Below, one piece after another: positions 1-8,050 of a stretch of 64,000 bases of DNA. Both the position numbers and the translations under genes were made by a program. How positions within the stretch are numbered: position 1 is the stretch's first letter; each line of letters starts with the position of its first letter. The notes beneath the pieces are model-generated. The model ran no database searches. It was given only the letters and a program-made list of their open reading frames with translations, and was not told the DNA's origin. The stretch is from Streptomyces viridochromogenes DSM 40736 (GTDB lineage: Bacteria; Actinomycetota; Actinomycetes; Streptomycetales; Streptomycetaceae), in the NCBI RefSeq assembly GCF_000158955.1, contig NZ_GG657757.1, forward strand, positions 1,335,560 through 1,399,559, read 5' to 3'.

Positions 1-238
1 CTGGAGGTGGACAGCGAGGGCACCTTACGCCCGGCTGCTCCTGGAGCGTGGCATCGGCACCGGACGGGACGGCGAGCCCGAGGAGTGCCGACGCGTCCAG
101 GACAGGTCCGAGGAACTGCTCGGGCTGCGCTGGGACGGCGTGGTGTTCGTCAACTCCCTGCCCGCCAACACCAAGAGCGGCGCCTCGCAGAAGAGCTGGA
201 AGCGGTCCAACATCCGGGAAGTGGAGGTAGCGCGATGA
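1..238 (+). CDS. 3' end of an unidentified gene, with probable +1 frameshift near base 25
   Basis: Only the C-terminal ~75 residues are in the window. From base 26 the reading frame gives YARLLLERGIGTGRDGEPEE and runs to TGA at 236-238. Upstream of that, frame 1 (LEVDSEGT) has all G/C third positions while the downstream frame does not, so one extra T at 24-25 probably separates the two. The stop overlaps the start of the next gene (ATGA at 235-238), so it belongs to the same operon. I do not recognise the family. The tail is rich in charged residues and has no membrane segment. Confidence 0.6.
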   Translation, partial: WRWTARAPYARLLLERGIGTGRDGEPEECRRVQDRSEELLGLRWDGVVFVNSLPANTKSGASQKSWKRSNIREVEVAR

Positions 239-2007
239 CCGCCACCGTGCCGAAGACGGCCCCCCGCGCGCCGCAGGGCCGGGGTGTGTCCGGCGGCGAA
301 CCCGACCTGTGGTGCACCTACGCGGCCGTGCGGACCCTAGCCTGGCTGGACCGCGCGGACCGTGTCACCGACCCGGACGGCACGGCCGCCTACCTGTCCG
401 GCCGGCGCAACGCCGACGGCGGCTACGCCTGGAGCCGGGGCATGCTCTCCGACGCCTGGGCCACCTTCTACTGCACGCAGGGGCTGCGCGACATGGGCCG
501 CCCGGTGCCCGGCACCGAGGGCACGGCCCGCTGGCTGGAGCGCACCTGGTCCGGGGACGCCTACGCGATGCTCCCGGGGCAGGCACCGGACGTGTGGGCC
601 ACCCACTTCTCCGCCCGCACGGCCGTCGAGCTGTGCGGCGGCCCGGTGCCCGACCGCGCCCGCCTGCTGGACTGGCTGAGCCGGCTCCAGTGCGCCGAGG
701 GCGGCCTGAGCTGGTCCCCGCAGGACGCCCGGCGGGGCAAGGCCGACGTACGGGCCTGCTACTACGGCGTGATGGCCTGGCGGGCCGCCACCGGTGACGG
801 CGCCACGGGTGCCCCGCCCTGGGACGAGGAGGCGCTCACCGCCTGGCTGCGCGCCCGCCAGGGCGAGGAGGGCGGCTTCCGTTTCGCCCCCGCCGCCGAG
901 GTGCCCTGCCTGTGGGCCACGTACCGGGCCGTGGGCGCGCTCGCGGCGCTCGGCCGGGCTCCGCGTGATCCCGACGGCTGCCACGACTGGGTCATGGGCC
1001 TGCGCGGCCCCTCCGGTGCCTTCGTGCGCTGGGAGGGGTACGACGTCGAGGACGTGTGGGCCTCCTTCTGTGCCGTCGGCACGCTCAAGGCGCTCGGCGC
1101 GCCGCTCGCCCCCGTCGCCGACGCCGTCACCGCCCGTATCGCCGAACTGGCCTGCCCGGGCGGCGGCTACACCTACCGGGAGCCCGGGGAGGCGGCGGAC
1201 GCCCTGTCCACCGCCGCCGCCGTTCTCTCGGCGGACCCGGCCTCCTCCCGGCCGGACGAGGTGCGCTGGCTGGAGGGCTGCCAACTGCCCAACGAGGGCG
1301 GCGTGATGTACATGCCGGGCCGGGGCAGCGAGGTGCGCTGCACCCTGTGGGCCCTGGCGGCCGGAGCGTTCGCCGAGGACCCGGCGGCCCGGCGCCGGAT
1401 CGCCGACTGGCTGGCCGGGCTCCAGAACGCCGACGGCGGATTCGGCTACTGGGAAGGCCGCGGCTCCGACCTGGTGTCCACGGCCGCGGCGGTGGAGGCG
1501 GCGGCCCTGCTCGGCGGGCCGGACGGACTCGGCCTGGACCTCGCCGGCGTCCTCTCCTTCGTCGAGTCCTGCCGCATCCCGGAGGGGGAGCCGTTCGCGC
1601 ACGGCAACGTGCCCGGCGCCGGGCCGGGTCTGCGCCCCGCGCTCCAGGCCCAGCGCGTCCGGCTGCTGCTCGGCCCGGGGCTCGCCTCCCCCGCCGAGGC
1701 CCGCGAGGCCGTCGACGTGCTGCTCGCCCGCCATCGCGTACGCGGCGGCGGCCACGCGGGCGAGGGCAACCGGGTCCCCGACCTGCTGTCGACCTACGAG
1801 GCGGTGCTGGCGGCCGACCGGGCCGGGCTCGCCCTCGACACCGGGCACGTCCGCGCGTTCGTCGACCGGGTGCGCGGCGCCGACGGCACCGCGTGGAGCC
1901 CGCTGGCCCCCGGCGGCGGAGGGCCGCTCGCCGACAGCCTCGGCACCCTCCTCTCCCGGCGCCTCGCCACGGGCCCCGGCACGCTGCCGGCCCTCGCCCT
2001 GTCCTGA
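235..2007 (+). CDS. Prenyltransferase/squalene-oxidase repeat (alpha-toroid) protein
   Basis: 590 residues. About nine or ten repeats of a helix-pair unit run through the whole protein, each with a Gly-Gly-aromatic turn (NADGGYAW near residue 59, EEGGFRFAP near 215, NADGGFGYWEG near 400) followed by a D-x-W/L-x-T/S-x-x-A-V helix (SDAWATFYCTQGL, DVEDVWASFCAVGTL, SDLVSTAAAVEAA). This is the fold of protein prenyltransferase beta subunits and class II terpene cyclases. The DxDD motif of class II cyclases is not seen; the closest is DVED. It may be a cyclase, a transferase or a non-terpenoid enzyme; I infer a tailoring role in the surrounding cluster. The ATG is chosen because it overlaps the upstream stop (ATGA); the longer reading upstream is a different gene's frame. 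Confidence 0.8.
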   Translation: MTATVPKTAPRAPQGRGVSGGEPDLWCTYAAVRTLAWLDRADRVTDPDGTAAYLSGRRNADGGYAWSRGMLSDAWATFYCTQGLRDMGRPVPGTEGTARWLERTWSGDAYAMLPGQAPDVWATHFSARTAVELCGGPVPDRARLLDWLSRLQCAEGGLSWSPQDARRGKADVRACYYGVMAWRAATGDGATGAPPWDEEALTAWLRARQGEEGGFRFAPAAEVPCLWATYRAVGALAALGRAPRDPDGCHDWVMGLRGPSGAFVRWEGYDVEDVWASFCAVGTLKALGAPLAPVADAVTARIAELACPGGGYTYREPGEAADALSTAAAVLSADPASSRPDEVRWLEGCQLPNEGGVMYMPGRGSEVRCTLWALAAGAFAEDPAARRRIADWLAGLQNADGGFGYWEGRGSDLVSTAAAVEAAALLGGPDGLGLDLAGVLSFVESCRIPEGEPFAHGNVPGAGPGLRPALQAQRVRLLLGPGLASPAEAREAVDVLLARHRVRGGGHAGEGNRVPDLLSTYEAVLAADRAGLALDTGHVRAFVDRVRGADGTAWSPLAPGGGGPLADSLGTLLSRRLATGPGTLPALALS

Positions 2008-2085
2008 ATCGCCCGAGCCCGACCGCCCGAGCCGAACCGCCCGGTCCCGAACCGCCCGGTCCCGAATCGCCGTACCGGAGGCCTC

Positions 2086-2514
2086 GTGCCCACCATCACC
2101 ATCCGTACCCCCGAACTCCCCGTATCCCGGCGCCGCGCCGTCGCGCTGCGCGTCACCCGCTGGCTCACCGCCCAGGGCGTCCAGGCCGCTCACGTCGTCG
2201 TCCGGTTCGAACCCACCGAGGAGAGCACCGTCTTCTCCGGCGGGCTGCCCGTCGAGGCGCTGCCGCACGACACGGACGGCGGCGGCCCGCGCCACGCCTC
2301 GGTGACGTGCTGTGTGGGTCCCGACCGCGACGACGCCTTCCGCGACGGGCTCGCCCGCTGCATCACCGAGGCGCTGGGCGCGGACGCCCGGACTCCGTTC
2401 TGCTACCTGGAGTTCCGCCCCACGTCCCCCTCCGACGTCTACCTCGGCGCGGGCGACGGTCTGAGCCGGGCCGACGGCACCGCCGTGGGACCCGCACCGG
2501 CCGCGGCCGGCTGA
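2086..2514 (+). CDS. Tautomerase-superfamily-like protein
   Basis: 142 residues from a GTG start giving MPTITIRTPELP. Proline follows the initiator Met, and in the tautomerase superfamily (4-oxalocrotonate tautomerase, MIF, cis-CaaD) that Pro becomes the N-terminal catalytic base after Met removal. The length fits the fused two-module members (about 140-150 residues). The middle part carries an FEPTEESTVFSGG stretch compatible with the beta-alpha-beta layout. It lies 78 bases after the toroid gene and before the carrier protein, so a keto-enol isomerisation or related step on a pathway intermediate is possible. Family assignment rests on the N-terminus, length and general pattern and is moderate. 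Confidence 0.55.
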   Translation: MPTITIRTPELPVSRRRAVALRVTRWLTAQGVQAAHVVVRFEPTEESTVFSGGLPVEALPHDTDGGGPRHASVTCCVGPDRDDAFRDGLARCITEALGADARTPFCYLEFRPTSPSDVYLGAGDGLSRADGTAVGPAPAAAG

Positions 2515-2578
2515 GCTCGTCCCCCCTCCCCCCCACTGGACCACTGGACCACCTGTTCCACCGGCAAGGAGTACGACC

Positions 2579-2878
2579 ATGACCACGACCGTCCCCACCA
2601 CCGAAGAGATCCACGACCGCATCCGGTCCGTCCTCGCCGCCCGGATCGGCGACGCCTTCACCGACGTGCCCTCCGACGCCGACCTCCAGAAGGCGCTCGG
2701 CGAGCGCTACGACAGTCTCACCGCCATGGAGTGCATCTCCGCCGTCGAGGGCGAGTTCGGGATCGAGGTGGACTTCGTCGCCGACGACGTCCGCTTCTGG
2801 TTCTCCAGCGTGGAGCGGATGGTGCGCTTCACCCACGAGCGGCTGGAGGACTCGGCGGCCCTCGGTCTCGGGACCTGA
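2579..2878 (+). CDS. Acyl carrier protein
   Basis: 99 residues. The centre RYDSLTAMECISAVEGEFGI has the Asp-Ser-Leu motif of carrier proteins; Ser46 would carry the 4'-phosphopantetheine arm. The region after it (IEVDFVADDVRFWFSSVERM) matches helix III and IV of ACPs. A good ribosome binding site (AAGGAG) precedes the ATG. The next gene, an adenylating enzyme, starts 2 bases after its stop, so the two are probably co-translated and the adenylated acid is likely loaded onto this ACP. Confidence 0.85.
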   Translation: MTTTVPTTEEIHDRIRSVLAARIGDAFTDVPSDADLQKALGERYDSLTAMECISAVEGEFGIEVDFVADDVRFWFSSVERMVRFTHERLEDSAALGLGT

Positions 2879-2880
2879 CC

Positions 2881-3900
2881 ATGCCCGACATCGCCTTCGC
2901 CACCTCCGGCAGCACCGGCCCGCCGGTGACCTGGCTGCGCACCGAGGCCCAGTTGCGGGCAGAGGCGGAGCTCGTGCACGAAGCGGTCCTGGGTTCCGCC
3001 CGGTTCGGCCGCATCGTGTCCTACGCTCCCCCGGGCCACCTCTACGGCCGGCTGTACGGGCACGAGCTGCCCCGGCTCCGGGACATCCCGGTGACCGGCC
3101 TCTGGGACGAGCCGCTCACCGTGCCCCCGCTCGACGACGGGGCCCCCACGCTCCTGGTCTGCCTGCCCTCCACCTGGCAGCTCCTCGCCCGGCACCTCCC
3201 CGCCCTGGCACGGCACGGCCGGGTCACGGCCCTGCACAGCACGGGCCCCGCCACACCGGCGGCCCACCAGGTCGCCGGACGCCTCGCGGAGACCGGCTTC
3301 CGGGCGCATGAACTCCTCGGCTCCACCGAGACCGGGGCCGTCGCCCACCGTCCGATCGCCGGCAAGCACACCGGCGGCGTGCCCTGGCGCCTGCTGCCCG
3401 ACGTGGAGGTGCTGCCGGGCACCCTCGCGGACGACGGCGCGGCGGCCCGGCGGCTGCGGGTCGGCAGTCCGCGGCTGGCCCGCCTGTCCGGCGCCGAAGC
3501 GCCCCCGGACGACTGGGAGTTGCCGGACCTGGTGGCCCCCCTGGGCCCGCGCACCTTTCACCACCTGGGGCGTGCGTCCCGGCTGGTGAAGGTGAACGGC
3601 GTGCGCTGCGACCTGGCCCGTGTGGAGGATCTGGCCCGCGAGCGCTGCCCGGGTCTGGACCTCGTCTGCGCGCCCGTGAGCGATCCGGTACGCGGCGAGC
3701 ACTACGAGGTGTTCTACGCCGGACCCGAAACGGTCGACCCGGCCGCCCTGCGCCGCCAGTTGGGCCGGCTGCCCTCGGGGCTGCCCGCGCCGCGTGCCGT
3801 GCACCGCGTTCCCCAGATCCCACGCGGCGCCACCGGCAAAGTCCTCATCACCGAGCTCACCGCCGCCGCCCGCCCCGCCGAGGAGGCCGAGCATGTCTGA
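2881..3900 (+). CDS. Short ANL-family adenylate-forming enzyme
   Basis: 339 residues, much shorter than usual ANL ligases (about 500-550). It starts directly at the phosphate-binding loop (FATSGSTGPP, residues 5-14) and so lacks the usual N-terminal ~100 or more residues. It keeps the LLGSTETGA motif near residue 145, the hinge region (FHHLGRASRLVKVNG) and the C-terminal catalytic lysine in GATGKV (Lys320). Such short forms adenylate carboxylic acids for transfer to a carrier protein. Position directly after the ACP gene supports that. Its stop overlaps the amidase start (ATG at 3893). The substrate cannot be read from the sequence; an aromatic or shikimate-derived acid is an inference from the DAHP synthase nearby. 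Confidence 0.8.
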   Translation: MPDIAFATSGSTGPPVTWLRTEAQLRAEAELVHEAVLGSARFGRIVSYAPPGHLYGRLYGHELPRLRDIPVTGLWDEPLTVPPLDDGAPTLLVCLPSTWQLLARHLPALARHGRVTALHSTGPATPAAHQVAGRLAETGFRAHELLGSTETGAVAHRPIAGKHTGGVPWRLLPDVEVLPGTLADDGAAARRLRVGSPRLARLSGAEAPPDDWELPDLVAPLGPRTFHHLGRASRLVKVNGVRCDLARVEDLARERCPGLDLVCAPVSDPVRGEHYEVFYAGPETVDPAALRRQLGRLPSGLPAPRAVHRVPQIPRGATGKVLITELTAAARPAEEAEHV

Positions 3901-5307
3901 CTCCCCCACACCGCAGGACGCCACCCCCACCCCGCAGGAAGCCATCACCGGCTACGCGCGGCAGGCCCGCTGGGCCGCCGCGCCCGAGGCGCCCGAGCCC
4001 GGCGCACCGATGGCGCTGCCGTTGCCGGAGCGGGTGGCGGCCCGGACCCGGGGCACGCTGGGCGCCGAGGAGTGGCGCACCGCGGAAGCCGCCTGGTCCG
4101 ACCTGGCGGACGCCCGCTACCGGGCCTGCGTCCAGCGCGCCCCGCTCGGCCCGGACGCCCCGCCGGTGCGCGTGGGTGTGAAGGACACCGTGGACGTGGC
4201 CGGTTTCCCCACCAGGCTGGGTCTGCGCGGCCACCGCCACCACGCCCGGGCCTCGAACCCGGCGATCGCCGCCCTGCCGGGCGCTCTCGCGGCCGTGACC
4301 GCGAAGGTCGTCACCACCGAACTCAACATCGGGGTGGGGTCGGAGTGCGTCAACCCGTACGCTCCGCGGATCGACCCGGGCGGGTCCAGCACCGGCACGG
4401 CCGTCTCCGTGGCCGCGGGTATCTGCGACCTCGGCCTCGGCACGGACGTGCTCGGCTCGGTCCGCTGGCCCGCCGGCCAGTGCGGGACGGTGGGCCTGCG
4501 GATGACCCAGCGGACCTCCCTGCTGGAGGGGGTCTTCCCGCTCTCCCCGCCCATGGACGCCCTCGGCTGGGTCACCCGCAGCGCGGCGGACCTGGCGTAC
4601 CTGTGGCCGCTCCTCGGGCTCGACCGGCTCGGCGCCCGGCAGCCGGCCGGCGAGGGGCCGTACCGGATCGGCGTCGTCGCGAACGTGGACGGGCCCGACG
4701 GCACCTGCGGTCCCGTCATGCGCCGGGCGCTGGAGGCGGCCTGCGGGTTCCTGGAGGCGAGCGGTCAGCGGCTGGATCCGGTACGGGTCGACGACCTGTG
4801 GGCGCTGCGCGGACCCGCCTGGGAACTGTGCGCGCGTCAGGCCTGGGACGCCTACCAGCTGTGGCGGCCCTGGGTGCCCGCCGATCTGCACGAGACCACC
4901 CGAGGGGCCCTCGAGGTCGGGGCGAAGGTCCAGGACGACCGCTACGCCTGGATCCTGGAGCGCCTGGCACACACCCGCGCCACGGTCGAGGGCGACTTCG
5001 ACACCGCCGGCGTGGACGCCTGGCTGCTGCCCCTGGAACCCGGCCGCGCCGCCGGACCTCGCCGCCGCGACGCCCGGGTGTCGACCATCCCGGCGCTGGG
5101 GAACCGACTACGAACTGCGCGTGTTCCTACACGCCGCTCGCCAGCTTCGCCGGGCTGCCCGCGCTCACCATGCCGGTCGCCCGGGACGAGCGCGGCGCGC
5201 CGCTGTGCGTGCAGCTCATCGCCCGCCGCGACCACGAACCGCTGCTGATCCGCCTGGCCGGGCTGCTGGAGGAAGCGGTCGGCCCGCTGGGCTTCGCCCC
5301 CGGCTAG
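3893..5307 (+). pseudogene. Amidase-signature enzyme, interrupted by two +1 frameshifts
   Basis: The amidase signature catalytic triad is present: Lys97 in VGVKDTVDVAG, Ser165 in GGSSTG and the nucleophile Ser189 in VLGSVRWPAGQCG, with the 24-residue Ser-Ser spacing of the family. The frame then breaks twice within 26 bases. Reading changes after ..STIPALG at about 5102 (extra A) to TDYELRVF, and again at about 5127 (extra C) to YTPLASFAGLPALTMPVA, which is a normal amidase C-terminus ending at 5307. Without the two extra bases the product is about 470 residues. Both sites are doubled bases, so sequencing error is as likely as true inactivation. If functional it would hydrolyse or form an amide on the pathway intermediate. 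The start overlaps the adenylating-enzyme stop. Confidence 0.8.
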
Positions 5308-5351
5308 AGCGGCGCGCACACCCGCCGACGCCAGGACGACGGAAGGCACCG

Positions 5352-5606
5352 ATGTCCCTCCCCAGCTCATCCGACGGCAGCCGTTGGCCCGGCACGCCGG
5401 TGGCGGACCTGCTGGACCGCGGTACCGCGCCACTGGGACCGACGGCCGCCCAGGACCGTCCGCTCGCCGGGGAGATCGTCCGGGCGGCCGAACTGGCCCG
5501 GGCCCGCCATCTGCCGGCCTCCGTCACCGGCCCCGGCCCACACCGTGACGCCGGTGCGGGCCCCGATGACATCCGCACAGAAGCCGACGCCGCTGCCGTC
5601 GTGTGA
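5352..5606 (+). CDS. Small hypothetical protein in the cluster
   Basis: 84 residues, beginning MSLPSSSDGSRW. Third codon positions are strongly G/C-biased, as in the neighbours, and GGAAGG lies a few bases before the ATG, so it is probably a real gene. No domain, signal peptide or membrane segment is recognised. It sits between the amidase and the DAHP synthase in the same direction and is presumably co-transcribed. Confidence 0.6.
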   Translation: MSLPSSSDGSRWPGTPVADLLDRGTAPLGPTAAQDRPLAGEIVRAAELARARHLPASVTGPGPHRDAGAGPDDIRTEADAAAVV

Positions 5607-5665
5607 CGCGCGCCCGCCGAATCCGGCTCGGGTGCCGTACCCGTCCCGCCCCATGGAGGAAGACC

Positions 5666-6853
5666 ATGACCGCCACGCGCCTGCTGTTGCCGGCCCGTGC
5701 CCTGCAACAGCCCGAATGGGCCTCGCTCGACGAGCTCAAGGAGGTCCTGCTCTCGCTCGAGGCCAAGCCTCCGCTGGTGGACTCCACCGCCTGCGCCGAC
5801 CTCACAGCCGAACTCGGGCGGGCCGCCCGCGGCGAGGCCTTCGTGCTCCAGGCCGGGGAGTGCGCCGAGCGCTTCGCCGACGCCACCCCGGAGACCGTCC
5901 TCGCCAAGGCGGACGAACTGCACGGGCTCGCCGACGCGTTCACCCAGGCCAGTGGGCTGCCCGCCGTCCGGATGGGTCGAATCGCCGGGCAGTACGCGAA
6001 GCCGCGTTCACAACCGACCGAGACGCTGTCCGACGGCACGGTGCTGCCCGTCTACCGCGGGGACGCGGTCAACGCCCCCGAGCCCACCCTGGCCGCACGG
6101 GTCGCGCTCCCGTCCCGGCTGCTGCTGGCCCACCGGAACGCCGGCACCACCCTGAGCACCCTGCTGGAAAGGGACATGGGCCTGGCCGGGCGGACGGCAC
6201 CGCAGCGCACGTACGCCGGGCACGAGGCGCTGCTGCTGGAGTACGAGCAGGCCCTGGTGCGGCCCGACGCCGACGGGGGCCGCTACGGCTCCTCCGGGCA
6301 CTTCCTGTGGATCGGCGACCGGACCCGTCAACCCGACCACCAGCACGTCCAGTTCGCCGCCGCGATCAGCAACCCCGTGGGCGTGAAGATCGGCCCCGGG
6401 GCGCCGCCCGAGGAGGTGCGCACACTGGTGCGGATGCTCGGCGACCGGAGCCGTCCCGGCAGGCTCTCCCTGATCGTGCGCATGGGGCGGGACCGCATCG
6501 CCCCGGGCCTGACCGCCGTGCTGAGGGCGCTCGGCGACGAGGCCGCCGGTGTGGCCTGGATCTGCGACCCGATGCACGGCAACACCCGGGTCAACGGCGC
6601 AGGGCAGAAGAGCCGGGCGGTCGCCGACGTGATGGCGGAGATCGAAGGCTTCGTGTCGACGCTGCACACGCACGGCCTGCGTCCGGCCGGTCTGATGCTG
6701 GAGACCGCCCACGGCCCGGTCACCGAGTGCGTCGACACGGCCGAGGAACTGGCCTCGGCCACTCCGCTGCCCCGCTACGAGTCGGCCTGCGACCCGCGGC
6801 TCAGTCCGCGTCAGGCCCGCGAGGTGATGACCCGCACCGCGGCACTGCTGTGA
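5666..6853 (+). CDS. Class II 3-deoxy-D-arabino-heptulosonate 7-phosphate synthase
   Basis: 395 residues. Condenses phosphoenolpyruvate and erythrose 4-phosphate, the first step of the shikimate pathway. Class II features seen: the metal-ligand Cys in QAGECAERF (Cys66), RMGRIAGQYAKPRS, the metal-binding His in CDPMHGNT (His304), and the ETAHGPVTEC segment. It is shorter than primary-metabolism class II enzymes (about 450) and resembles the PhzC type found in antibiotic clusters, which lack N-terminal regulatory parts and are usually insensitive to feedback. This points to diverted supply of shikimate-derived precursor for the cluster product. GGAGGA precedes the ATG at 5666. Confidence 0.9.
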   Translation: MTATRLLLPARALQQPEWASLDELKEVLLSLEAKPPLVDSTACADLTAELGRAARGEAFVLQAGECAERFADATPETVLAKADELHGLADAFTQASGLPAVRMGRIAGQYAKPRSQPTETLSDGTVLPVYRGDAVNAPEPTLAARVALPSRLLLAHRNAGTTLSTLLERDMGLAGRTAPQRTYAGHEALLLEYEQALVRPDADGGRYGSSGHFLWIGDRTRQPDHQHVQFAAAISNPVGVKIGPGAPPEEVRTLVRMLGDRSRPGRLSLIVRMGRDRIAPGLTAVLRALGDEAAGVAWICDPMHGNTRVNGAGQKSRAVADVMAEIEGFVSTLHTHGLRPAGLMLETAHGPVTECVDTAEELASATPLPRYESACDPRLSPRQAREVMTRTAALL

Positions 6854-6920
6854 GGCGGCGGCCCGGCCGGCCCGGCACGGCGCCCGCACGCGCGCCGCCG
6901 GGACGTCCCGCGACACCCGG

Positions 6921-6970
6921 GAACGACCGAGAACCTCCGAGAACGTCCAAGAACGTCTGAGAACGTCCGA
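6921..6970 (+). repeat. Five tandem decamers (GAACGTCCGA-like)
   Basis: Five head-to-tail 10-base units fill the gap before the aldo/keto reductase: GAACGACCGA, GAACCTCCGA, GAACGTCCAA, GAACGTCTGA and GAACGTCCGA. Unit length is close to one helical turn, so a protein binding each unit would lie on one face of the DNA. It could equally be a neutral tandem expansion. Confidence 0.9.
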
Positions 6971-6999
6971 GAAGAGAAGCAGAGAAGGGGACACAGCAC

Positions 7000-7992
7000 A
7001 TGGAGTTCCGCCGGCTCGGCCGAAGCGGCCTCGTGATCAGCGAGATCGCCTACGGCAACTGGATCACCCACGGTGCCCAGATCGACGAGGAGGCGGCCCA
7101 CGCCTGCGTGCGGGCCGCACTCGACGCGGGCATCACCACCTTCGACACGGCCGACGTGTATTCCGAGACCCGGGCCGAGACCGTGCTCGGCAAGGCGCTC
7201 GCCGGTCAGCGTCGCGAGGGCCTGGTGCTCGCGACCAAGGTCTGCCACCCGGTGGGCCCCGGCCCCAACGACCGCGGCCTGTCCCGCAAGCACGTCATCG
7301 AGGGCTGCGAGGGCTCGCTGCGCCGCCTCGGCACCGACTACGTCGACATCTACTACGCCCACCGCCACGACCCGGCCGTGCCGCTCGAGGAGACCATGCT
7401 CGCCTTCGCGGACCTGGTCCGCTCGGGCAAGATCCTCTACGTCGGGGTGAGCGAGTGGACCGCCGAGCAGATCAGCCGCGCCGCGGGTCTGGCCCGGGAG
7501 CTGCGCGTCCCGCTGGTCGCCAGTCAGCCGCAGTACTCCATGCTGTGGCGGGTCATCGAGTCGCAGGTCGTGCCCGCGTGCGAGCGGGAGGGACTCGGCC
7601 AGGTCGTCTGGTCGCCCCTGGCGCAGGGCATCCTGAGCGGCAAGTACCTGCCCGGCGCGGAGGCGCCCGCGGGCTCCCGGGCGAGCGCCGAGGCGGGCAA
7701 GGGCTTCGTCGACATGCTGGTCGGCCACTGGATGAACGACGAGGGAGCCCTGCGGGCCGTCCAGGAGCTGGGCCCGGTCGCCTCCGACCTCGGACTGACG
7801 ATGAGCCAGCTGGCGGTCGCGTGGGTCCTGCAGAACCCGTCCGTCTCGGCGGCCATCATCGGCGCGAGCCGTCCCGAGCAGGTCAAGGAGAACGCGGCGG
7901 CCTCCGGCGTGCGGCTGGAGCAGTCCGTGCTCGACCGCGTCGACGAGATCCTCTCGGCGTACATCGTGCGGGATCCGGCGAGGACGGGCTGA
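7000..7992 (+). CDS. Aldo/keto reductase
   Basis: 330 residues, a single TIM-barrel NADPH-dependent oxidoreductase. The catalytic tetrad is complete: Asp49 and Tyr54 in FDTADVYSE, Lys80 in LATKV and His121 in YAHRHD. The C-terminal GASRPEQVKEN segment is the cofactor phosphate-binding part. Closest in pattern to the Kv-beta/YghZ-like subfamily. It follows the DAHP synthase gene after a decamer-repeat gap and has AGAAGGGG before the ATG. I infer reduction of a carbonyl or dehydration/reduction of an intermediate in the cluster pathway. Confidence 0.88.
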   Translation: MEFRRLGRSGLVISEIAYGNWITHGAQIDEEAAHACVRAALDAGITTFDTADVYSETRAETVLGKALAGQRREGLVLATKVCHPVGPGPNDRGLSRKHVIEGCEGSLRRLGTDYVDIYYAHRHDPAVPLEETMLAFADLVRSGKILYVGVSEWTAEQISRAAGLARELRVPLVASQPQYSMLWRVIESQVVPACEREGLGQVVWSPLAQGILSGKYLPGAEAPAGSRASAEAGKGFVDMLVGHWMNDEGALRAVQELGPVASDLGLTMSQLAVAWVLQNPSVSAAIIGASRPEQVKENAAASGVRLEQSVLDRVDEILSAYIVRDPARTG

Positions 7993-8050
7993 GCACCGCG
8001 CCGGAGAACGGGAAACGAGAAGGGGGAGACGAGGAGAGGAGCACGACGGC

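Noticed and set aside
337-2661. 774-residue open frame on the minus strand
   Set aside because: It is antisense to the toroid, tautomerase and start of the ACP genes, Gly/Ala/Arg-rich, with no domain and no start signal; GC-rich DNA gives long antisense frames.
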